Part shown: positions 57,840-64,000 of the stretch, in pieces | How the letters are laid out: each line of letters begins with the position of its first letter | Position numbering within the stretch: the first letter of the stretch is position 1 | Assembly (NCBI GenBank): GCA_029010495.1 | Contig: JAQXKO010000017.1 | Location: forward strand, 47,615 to 111,614 | DNA from: Clostridiales bacterium | GTDB lineage: Bacteria; Bacillota; Clostridia; Lachnospirales; Lachnospiraceae | DNA: 64,000 bases | Direction: 5' to 3' | Notes under the pieces: generated by a model | What the model was told of the DNA's origin: nothing | What the model saw: the letters and a program-made list of their open reading frames with translations, nothing else | Databases searched by the model: none | Program-made: the position numbers and the translations under genes

Positions 57840-58856
57840 TTATATCATTTCAAGGCTGACAGTTGCACTGCCGCCTTTAACCTCCACATTGCCAATGGCT
57901 CCGTTAACCATTGTAATATGAGGCGGTCTGTGACCAATATCCGCACCGGTCACAATCGGAACTCCCAAATCACCCAAGGCACATAATACACCATCATCGT
58001 GATTAATCTGTGAATATTCTGTGTTAACCATACATTCTCTTCCGAAAATAAATCCTGCTGCATTTTCAAACCAGCCTGCTTCCTTTAGCTTCCAAAGTGT
58101 AAAGGCAATATTTTCCGGCGTCATGGAGAACACCTCAAAGTACCACAGAATTCCGTCGTTTTTATATTTGTCAACAAATGATTTTGTATTGTCGAATCCG
58201 GTGCCGCATATATTTGTTATTACATCAAGGCAGCCGCCTATAAGCCTTCCCCTGAGACTGACGCTCTCCTCACCTGTTATAATCCTCCAGTTAACCTCCG
58301 AATCAACCGCGTAGGACTCAAGACCGGTCACATAATTCTGCCAGCCGCTCTGAAATCTGTCGCAGGAGTTCATCACAACATGTTCACCCTCAAGGATTTT
58401 TATATTATCCGTCAATGTATGATGAAGCTTCTCCATGCCAAATTCACCGGCATTTGCCTGATAAATAGTTGCGACATCACAATTTGTGGTGACCGTAAAT
58501 GTAATTCCGGTGGGATCTGACATACCCTCCACCCATGTCGGATTATTCTTCATAAGCTCATAATCCAGAAAAGGCAGCATTTCAAACAGAAAATCTCCGC
58601 CCGATGCACAAAGGATAAGCCTGCATTTATCATCAGCCACCAGAGTGTTAAATTCGGCTCCCCTTGTGGCCGCGTCGGCGCTTCTGCCGTTTTCGGAGCA
58701 TCTCACATGTGCAGTTTCGATTACATTGTACCCCATGCTTTTCAGATTTGCTTCAGCATTTTCAAGACGCCTTATATCAACCTCACTGCTTCTTCCGTCA
58801 CTTGGTGCAGTAATACCTATGTAATCTTCTTTTTTCAGAAATTCAGGATAAATCAT
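57840..58856 (-). CDS. S66-family LD-carboxypeptidase / MccF-like peptidase
   Basis: 338 residues, nearer MccF length than LdcA. The catalytic triad can be placed: Ser113 in EGMSDPT, Glu241 in WYFEVFSMTPEN and His309 in ADIGHRPPH. S66 enzymes trim the D-Ala from tetrapeptide muropeptides or cut acyl-sulfamoyl antibiotics such as microcin C. Position between dapF and a cell-wall glucosaminidase favours muropeptide processing. No signal peptide, so cytoplasmic. It starts 10 bases after the dapF stop. Confidence 0.9.
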   Translation of the reverse strand: MIYPEFLKKEDYIGITAPSDGRSSEVDIRRLENAEANLKSMGYNVIETAHVRCSENGRSADAATRGAEFNTLVADDKCRLILCASGGDFLFEMLPFLDYELMKNNPTWVEGMSDPTGITFTVTTNCDVATIYQANAGEFGMEKLHHTLTDNIKILEGEHVVMNSCDRFQSGWQNYVTGLESYAVDSEVNWRIITGEESVSLRGRLIGGCLDVITNICGTGFDNTKSFVDKYKNDGILWYFEVFSMTPENIAFTLWKLKEAGWFENAAGFIFGRECMVNTEYSQINHDDGVLCALGDLGVPIVTGADIGHRPPHITMVNGAIGNVEVKGGSATVSLEMI

Positions 58857-58866
58857 AATTTACCTC

Positions 58867-59700
58867 TTACAGCGGATAATCGCCTGTACAGACAGTAGTA
58901 GCCGGGCCGGTCATATATACCGTGTCGTTTTCTCTGTCATATTTAATAATCACGTCTCCGCCGTTCATGTGAACAGTAACCTCATCCTTCGTACGTCCGT
59001 TCAGCACACATGCCACAACAGTCGCGCATGCACCTGTTCCGCACGCCCATGTTTCTCCCGAACCACGCTCCCATACACGCATACGTACCTCAGTATCGCT
59101 GATTACCTGGCAGAACTCGATGTTGGCCTGCTCAGGGAATATCTCGCTTATCTCAAGCTCTCTGCCCAAAGTATGAACGGGTGCATTTTGGGCATCCTCA
59201 ACAAACATAACCGCATGAGGATTACCCATGGAAACACATGTCAGTCTTACCTCGCCGAAGCCTGTATTGACCGGTCTGTCGATTATTATGTCTCCCGGCA
59301 GCTTTACCGGTACAAGCTCAGGCTTAAATATCGGACTACCCATATCAACCCTTAACAGCTCTGCCCTGCCGTTTACGGCAGTCACCTTTAAAGTCTTTAT
59401 GCCCGATAATGTCTCAACCGTAATAACATCCTTTGTTGCAATACCGTTGTCATATACATATTTGCCTACACATCTGATACCGTTGCCGCACATTTTGCCG
59501 CGACTTCCGTCCATATTATACATATCCATAAAGCAGTCGGCAACCTCACTGGGTTTGATAAGGATAAGTCCGTCACTTCCGATTCCAAAACGTCTGTCGC
59601 TAACCTTAATTGCGACCTCGGAAGGATTTTCAACCTTTTCCTCAAAGCAGTTTACATAAATATAATCATTGCCGCAACCATGCATCTTTGTAAATTTCAT
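58867..59700 (-). CDS. dapF: Diaminopimelate epimerase
   Basis: 277 residues. The two active-site cysteines are in MCGNGIRCVG (Cys71) and TWACGTGACAT (Cys220). It converts LL- to meso-diaminopimelate for lysine and peptidoglycan, so the organism probably has mDAP-type wall. It lies 28 bases after feoAB and upstream of the S66 peptidase. The family is cofactor-free. Confidence 0.96.
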   Translation of the reverse strand: MKFTKMHGCGNDYIYVNCFEEKVENPSEVAIKVSDRRFGIGSDGLILIKPSEVADCFMDMYNMDGSRGKMCGNGIRCVGKYVYDNGIATKDVITVETLSGIKTLKVTAVNGRAELLRVDMGSPIFKPELVPVKLPGDIIIDRPVNTGFGEVRLTCVSMGNPHAVMFVEDAQNAPVHTLGRELEISEIFPEQANIEFCQVISDTEVRMRVWERGSGETWACGTGACATVVACVLNGRTKDEVTVHMNGGDVIIKYDRENDTVYMTGPATTVCTGDYPL

Positions 59701-59728
59701 AATAATTACCTCATAAAATTAATAGTTT

Positions 59729-62071
59729 TTATAAAATCATTCCGGCAGCCATGTAAGTAAACAGAGCCATAATCCACGCAATGACGCACTGCCATACCAC
59801 AACAAAAAACGCCCACTTCCTTCCAAGCTCCCTCTTTACCGCAGCCACTGCCGCAACGCACGGAGTATAAAGAAGACAGAATACAAGAAGCGAGGCTGCC
59901 GCTGCCCTGCTTAATACAGATGTAACACCTGCGCCGGCAGGAATTAATACAGACAGTGTGGATACCACGCTTTCCTTTGCAATAAAGCCCGTGATAAGTG
60001 CTGTTGATATCCTGAAATCTCCGAAGCCGAGCGGTGCAAACACAGGAGCAAGTAGTCCGGCAACAACACTTAACATACTGTCACCCGGATTTGAAACCAC
60101 GTTAAATTTAAAGTTAAAGGTCTGTAAAAACCATATGATAAGTGTTGCAATAAAGATGATTGTAAAAGCCTTCTGAACAAAATCCTTTGCCTTATCATAT
60201 AAAAGTCTCAATACATTTTTCACTCCCGGCATACGATAATCCGGAAGCTCCATTACAAACGGAACAGGCTCTCCGGCAAAAACAGTATTTTTTAAAATAT
60301 GAGCCACTGCAATACCTGTTGCAATACCGAAAAGGTAAAGTCCGATCATTACAGGCACCTGATTATCCGGGAAAAAAGCTGCCGTAAAAAACGCGTAAAT
60401 CGGAAGCTTTGCGGAGCAGCTCATAAAAGGAGTCAGAAGAATTGTCATCTTCCTGTCTCTTTCGGAAGAAAGAGTTCTGCCCGCCATTACTCCGGGAACC
60501 GTACATCCAAAGCCTATAAGCATCGGAACAATGCTTCTTCCCGACAGACCGAGCTTTCGAAGCGGCTTATCCATAACAAAAGCCACACGTGCCATATATC
60601 CGCTGTCCTCCAGAATTGAGAGGAAGAAAAACAGCGTGATAATTATCGGCAGGAAGCTCAGCACGCTTCCCACGCCGCTGAATATACCGTCAATCACAAG
60701 AGAGCGGAGCACCTCATTAACCTTAGCCGCCGCCAGTGATTTATCGACAAGCTCCGTCAGACCTTCAATACAATATTCCAAAAGTGTCTGAAGGTTGTTG
60801 CCAATCACACCGAAGGACATCAAAAACACAAAGGCCATTATGGCAACAAACGAAGGAATTGCCGTATATTTACCCGTAAGTATTTTATCAATCTTTCTGC
60901 TTCTGGCTCTTTCCCTGCTTTCACGCGGTCTGACAACCGTCTCTTTACTGATTTTATTTATAAATTTAAAGCGCATGTCGGCAATCGCCGCTGCCCTGTC
61001 TATACCGCGCTCCTTTTCCATCTGAAGTATGATATGCTCTATCATCTCACGCTCATTGTCATCCAGATTAAGCATATCAGACATATGCTTTTCACCCTCG
61101 GCTATCTTTGAGGCTGCAAATCTGATAGGTATTTTCTTTTCTGCCGCATGATCTTCAATAAGATGCATGATTGCGTGTATGCAACGATGTACCGCGCTTC
61201 CCTCATCATTAGCAGAGCAAAAATCAGCCTTTGCAGGAGTTTCCTGATATTTTGCAACATGAACGGCATGTTCGCAAAGCTCCTTAATTCCCTCATTCTT
61301 TGCTGCTGAAATAGGTATAACCGGTACTCCGAGCATATTCTCCATCTCATTAATTCGTATCGAGCCGCCGTTTTCCCTCACCTCATCCATCAGATTAAGC
61401 GCTACAACCATCGGTATGTTAAGCTCTATAAGCTGCATAGTCAGGTATAGATTTCTCTCAATATTTGTCGCATCAACTATGTTAATAATACCCTTCGGCC
61501 GCTCATTTAATATATAAGCTCTTGTCACCAGCTCCTCATTAGTATATGGTGACATTGAATAAATACCCGGAAGGTCAGTTATTAATGTGTCCGGATACCC
61601 GATAATCATACCTTCCTTTTTATCAACGGTCACACCCGGGAAATTACCGACGTGCTGATTCATACCTGTAAGACGGTTAAATAAAGTTGTCTTACCGCAA
61701 TTCTGATTTCCCGCCAGGGCAAATGTCAGTATTTCTCCATCCGGCAGCGGATTCTCTTCTGATTTGACATGATATTTTCCGCCCTCACCAAAACCGGGAT
61801 GAGGAATAGGCATTATGCGCTGTCTGTTACTGTTTTCAATTTCTTCCGCACACGGCTCTGTTTCGATATTTGCCGCATCGGCAAGGCGAATTGTAAGCTC
61901 ATAACCATGAAGCCTAATCTCCATCGGATCACCCATGGGAGCGAATTTTATCAGTGTGACTACCGTACCCGGTATAAGTCCCATGTCAAGCAGATGCTGT
62001 CTCAAAACACCCTCACCGCCTACATTGACGATTACGGCAGACATTCCGATTTTAAGTTCGTTTAGTTTCAT
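59729..62071 (-). CDS. feoB: Fused FeoA-FeoB ferrous iron transporter
   Basis: 780 residues from the ATG at 62071 (AAAGGT upstream; an earlier in-frame ATG lacks a site). Residues 1-70 are a FeoA SH3-like domain (KIGMSAVIVNVGGEGVLRQHL), joined by a linker to a FeoB G domain with G1 GNQNCGKTT (121-129), G3 DLPG and G4 NLMDE. A helical GDI-like domain and about ten membrane helices with two gate regions follow (LPIIITLFFFLSILEDSGYMARVAF). It imports Fe2+. It heads the contiguous feoAB-dapF-S66-glucosaminidase-cohesin series and has its own promoter; no clear Fur box is visible. Confidence 0.96.
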   Translation of the reverse strand: MKLNELKIGMSAVIVNVGGEGVLRQHLLDMGLIPGTVVTLIKFAPMGDPMEIRLHGYELTIRLADAANIETEPCAEEIENSNRQRIMPIPHPGFGEGGKYHVKSEENPLPDGEILTFALAGNQNCGKTTLFNRLTGMNQHVGNFPGVTVDKKEGMIIGYPDTLITDLPGIYSMSPYTNEELVTRAYILNERPKGIINIVDATNIERNLYLTMQLIELNIPMVVALNLMDEVRENGGSIRINEMENMLGVPVIPISAAKNEGIKELCEHAVHVAKYQETPAKADFCSANDEGSAVHRCIHAIMHLIEDHAAEKKIPIRFAASKIAEGEKHMSDMLNLDDNEREMIEHIILQMEKERGIDRAAAIADMRFKFINKISKETVVRPRESRERARSRKIDKILTGKYTAIPSFVAIMAFVFLMSFGVIGNNLQTLLEYCIEGLTELVDKSLAAAKVNEVLRSLVIDGIFSGVGSVLSFLPIIITLFFFLSILEDSGYMARVAFVMDKPLRKLGLSGRSIVPMLIGFGCTVPGVMAGRTLSSERDRKMTILLTPFMSCSAKLPIYAFFTAAFFPDNQVPVMIGLYLFGIATGIAVAHILKNTVFAGEPVPFVMELPDYRMPGVKNVLRLLYDKAKDFVQKAFTIIFIATLIIWFLQTFNFKFNVVSNPGDSMLSVVAGLLAPVFAPLGFGDFRISTALITGFIAKESVVSTLSVLIPAGAGVTSVLSRAAAASLLVFCLLYTPCVAAVAAVKRELGRKWAFFVVVWQCVIAWIMALFTYMAAGMIL

Positions 62072-62116
62072 CCGGTTAACCTTTCTTCTCAAAAAAAACA
62101 CAATAAATCAATTTAT

Positions 62117-62145
62117 ACTATACCACAATTCATCAATATTTCCAA
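62117..62145 (-). promoter_or_regulatory. Promoter of feoAB and downstream genes
   Basis: On the minus strand TTGGAA (62145-62140), a 17-bp spacer and TATAGT (62122-62117), about 45 bases before the start. Confidence 0.75.
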
Positions 62146-62154
62146 GTTAAAATG

Positions 62155-62184
62155 TTGACAAAATCAATTATGAAATGATACACT
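62155..62184 (+). promoter_or_regulatory. Promoter of the Pro/Thr-rich lipoprotein gene
   Basis: TTGACA (62155-62160), an 18-bp spacer and TACACT (62179-62184) preceded by TGA. It is divergent to the feoAB promoter, 9 bases apart. Confidence 0.65.
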
Positions 62185-62214
62185 CATAGAAGCTTTTTTA
62201 TTAGGAGAGATAAA

Positions 62215-63144
62215 ATGATACATAAAAAATTATTACGTCCGCTGCTTGCGGCCGGCTGTATACTCATACTTTGTGCATGTGGCAGGAAGGCTGATAATCC
62301 CGATGATTCGGGCAAAGCAACACCCGATAATGCCACCACGGCAACACCTTTTGCTACCGCAACGCCAACCTCTACTCCAATTCCTACTCCGACACCTATT
62401 CCCAATGTTCCCGAGTGGGAATATAAAATCATACAGGGCGGCTACTATAACGCATGTGCTAAATGGGACGAAAAAGGTGCACTTAAGGAAAATGCCGAAT
62501 TCAAAAATGACAGTCAGGTATATTTCAACGACTGCGATGAATATTATGACAACTTTATAGATAAGGGAAATGTGTTCGGAGAAGCCTTACTGACACTGGA
62601 TGATCTTGTTCATCACAGCGGTGATAACTCCGCAAAGATAACAAACAGGCTTTCATCGGGCAGAGGTTTTTCAGGATTTGCACTAAAGCTTAACAAGGCA
62701 AATGCACTTGACGGCCTTTATAAATTAAATTTTGACGGAACACTTGATTTATGGATTTATTATCAGGACGATTTTAATAATCAGATTGACGAGGTTTTAA
62801 CCTTCTGTGCATTTATAAATCATACCGACGAGAAAAAAATTCTTTCAAAGGATGATATTCTTAGTGAAATAACAGATTCAAAAATAAAAACATCGGTAAA
62901 CAACACACTGCTTGCTGCAGAAAAATCAAAATTTAAACCTGTATTTACTTTTAAGGTTCAGAAAAATACATGGACCCGTGTTCATATTCCGGTAAGCATT
63001 ACCGGAAGAAGTGATATAAAAGATAAGACCGATACAATGATTGCAATTTCAACTCTCGGTGAAATACCATCCGCTAATGTAAGCTTCTATAATCCGTTCT
63101 ACGTCGACGATATTTCACTATTGATAAATAAGATCCATGAATAA
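62215..63144 (+). CDS. Surface lipoprotein with Pro/Thr linker and beta-rich C-terminal domain
   Basis: 309 residues. A type II signal with lipobox ILCAC (lipidated Cys21 or close) is followed by a Thr/Pro/Ala linker (about 35-64, PTPTPIP). A beta-rich domain of about 240 residues then has a galactose-binding or CBM-like look: GDNSAKITNRLSSGRGFSGFAL, TLDLWIYYQDD, and the final FYNPFYVDDISL typical of CBM4/22-like folds. No catalytic motif is visible, so carbohydrate or other ligand binding at the cell surface is inferred. Ribosome site AGGAGAG. Divergent from feoAB; the terminator after it is shared with acpP. Confidence 0.7.
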   Translation: MIHKKLLRPLLAAGCILILCACGRKADNPDDSGKATPDNATTATPFATATPTSTPIPTPTPIPNVPEWEYKIIQGGYYNACAKWDEKGALKENAEFKNDSQVYFNDCDEYYDNFIDKGNVFGEALLTLDDLVHHSGDNSAKITNRLSSGRGFSGFALKLNKANALDGLYKLNFDGTLDLWIYYQDDFNNQIDEVLTFCAFINHTDEKKILSKDDILSEITDSKIKTSVNNTLLAAEKSKFKPVFTFKVQKNTWTRVHIPVSITGRSDIKDKTDTMIAISTLGEIPSANVSFYNPFYVDDISLLINKIHE

Positions 63145-63187
63145 AAAAGAGCTTTCTGGCAAATAATATGCTTTTTATCAGATAAAA

Positions 63188-63214
63188 TAAGGCGCCTGCT
63201 AAAGCAGACGCCTT
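63188..63214. terminator. Shared hairpin between lipoprotein gene and acpP
   Basis: AAGGCGCCTGCT (63189-63200) pairs with AGCAGACGCCTT (63203-63214) with one mismatch and a tiny loop. T-rich bases lie on both sides, so it can end both convergent transcripts. Confidence 0.7.
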
Positions 63215-63226
63215 TAAATTTGCTTA

Positions 63227-63457
63227 CTATTCAATTCCTTTTGATGCAAGATACTCAATTACATCACCAACAGTCTTAATGGAGTCTAACTCCTCCTGTG
63301 GAATTTCAATCTCAAATTCATCCTCAAGCGCTGTAACAACCTCAAATAAATCAAGTGAATCGATTCTAAGGTCGTCCTGGAATGATGTTTCCTCTGTAAC
63401 ATTTGACACATCAATTCCTAACTGATCTGAGAGAATACCTGTAATTTTTTCTAACAT
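63227..63457 (-). CDS. acpP: Acyl carrier protein
   Basis: 76 residues, acidic, with the phosphopantetheine site DSL at Ser37 in RIDSLDLFEVVTALEDEF. It carries growing acyl chains in fatty acid synthesis. It stands alone here rather than in a fab cluster, with its own promoter and strong ribosome site AAGGAG, so it may be a second or specialised ACP; that cannot be decided from this window. Confidence 0.93.
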   Translation of the reverse strand: MLEKITGILSDQLGIDVSNVTEETSFQDDLRIDSLDLFEVVTALEDEFEIEIPQEELDSIKTVGDVIEYLASKGIE

Positions 63458-63537
63458 AAAAATTTGCTCCTTTATAGTAATAAAAATTTAAACTTAATAA
63501 ATAAGAATATGCCTGTGTTTTATATCCTTACAATAAT

Positions 63538-63566
63538 GTTATATATTACTTAACCAAATCTGTCAA
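63538..63566 (-). promoter_or_regulatory. Promoter of acpP
   Basis: On the minus strand a perfect TTGACA (63566-63561), a 17-bp spacer and TATAAC (63543-63538), about 80 bases before the ATG. Confidence 0.75.
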
Positions 63567-63575
63567 CACACTTTT

Positions 63576-64000
63576 TTACATAATTCCCGGATTATCATCG
63601 TCTACGATGACGTCGTCCATTGAGTCGGCAATTCCGTCATGGTCCATGTCGCAGTTTTCAAGTTCGGCAACATCATCAATATTATGATCATGCTCATTTC
63701 CCGCCATAACACCGTAGAATTCCTTACCGACAACCTTCTTCCTGTTGCGGATTTCCTCAATAAGCTCTGATAAGTATTCCTTGACATCGACTGAATTCTT
63801 GATATTTACAAGCTGAATATGATTGTTAACATCAACTCGTGTATATAATGTAATCGTACCTGTTCCAAAAATTTTCTGCCAGAGTGTTCTGCTCAGACGT
63901 ATATCTACTATTCTGTATAGAAGTGTTTCATCATAGCTTGTTTTAAATAAACCGCTCTGAACATACAATCTGTCATTCCTAACCTCATACTTTGTGAATG
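63576..64000 (-). CDS. Bacterial PH-domain protein, N-terminus outside window
   Basis: The frame ending at 63576 stays open through base 64000, upstream of the first possible internal start (a TTG at 63968), so the gene enters from beyond the edge. The visible part begins FTKYEVRNDRLYVQSG and continues TLLYRIVDIRLSRTLWQKIF and GTGTITLYTRVD, matching the bPH_2/YdbS-like domain. A short acidic tail rich in Asp (NCDMDHDGIADSMDD) follows. Membrane helices, usual in this family, would be in the missing part. Role unknown; possibly membrane-associated. Confidence 0.75.
   Translation of the reverse strand, partial: FTKYEVRNDRLYVQSGLFKTSYDETLLYRIVDIRLSRTLWQKIFGTGTITLYTRVDVNNHIQLVNIKNSVDVKEYLSELIEEIRNRKKVVGKEFYGVMAGNEHDHNIDDVAELENCDMDHDGIADSMDDVIVDDDNPGIM

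Noticed and set aside
62102..62214. Fur box at the feoAB promoter
   Set aside because: No convincing GATAATGATAATCATTATC-like dyad was found; iron control may be by another regulator.

Overview
The window looks like chromosome from an anaerobic, low-GC Gram-positive bacterium of the class Clostridia, most likely Lachnospiraceae. This is inferred from family content, because no 16S gene or other taxonomic marker is present. Supporting signs are AT-rich spacers, strong AGGAGG-type ribosome sites, the GlgC/GlgD pair, a DnaD/DnaC-type primosome operon, a fused FeoA-FeoB, a Na+-type F-ATPase c subunit, a split MetH system, and GH3/GH5 glycosidases with Pro/Thr linkers. Most genes lie on the minus strand. 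There is no rRNA, prophage, insertion sequence or CRISPR array, so this is mostly core genome with some surface and accessory genes.

Layout. 1-3.7 kb: a serpin cut by the left edge, tRNA-Leu(CAG), and a large membrane-anchored protein with a degenerate C39-like C-terminus. 3.8-6.5 kb: HIT hydrolase, MurG, a TSCPD protein and MTA/SAH nucleosidase. 6.5-13.9 kb: the complete F-ATPase operon (atpZ-I-B-E-F-H-A-G-D-C) with its own promoter. 14-22.2 kb: a Na+ symporter, a NodB deacetylase, YfhO, a membrane-anchored GH5 glucanase and a zinc-dependent phospholipase C homologue. 22.5-36.3 kb: a membrane trigger-factor-like foldase, a pth-mfd-prsA-ltaS-GH3 string, and a two-gene MetH-like locus. 36.5-44 kb: a small EamA transporter, a GNAT enzyme, a heterodimeric ABC exporter, and glgC-glgD. 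A 556-bp AT-rich spacer with six copies of an ATACGGAT-type octamer separates glgC from murC.

44.5-49.8 kb (plus strand): murC, then a DnaD/DnaC operon preceded by DnaA-box-like sites, then a divergent PRPP synthetase. 49.9-53.6 kb: a NatAB-type ABC exporter. 53.7-62.1 kb: a contiguous minus-strand series, feoAB-dapF-ldcA/mccF-like-glucosaminidase-cohesin protein. 62.2-64 kb: a Pro/Thr-rich lipoprotein, acpP, and a PH-domain protein cut by the right edge.

The most interesting unit is the feoAB-to-cohesin series. A secreted glucosaminidase ends in a dockerin-like module, and the next gene encodes a membrane-anchored protein with a cohesin-like module. Both carry cadherin-like domains and Pro/Thr linkers, and both lie beside genes for diaminopimelate synthesis and muropeptide cleavage. 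This suggests a small cohesin-dockerin device for docking a cell-wall hydrolase rather than a cellulosome. Other points of note are the octamer cluster upstream of murC, the DnaA-box-like sites before dnaD, a MetH-like protein without zinc ligands, a C39-like domain without catalytic residues, and the serpin.
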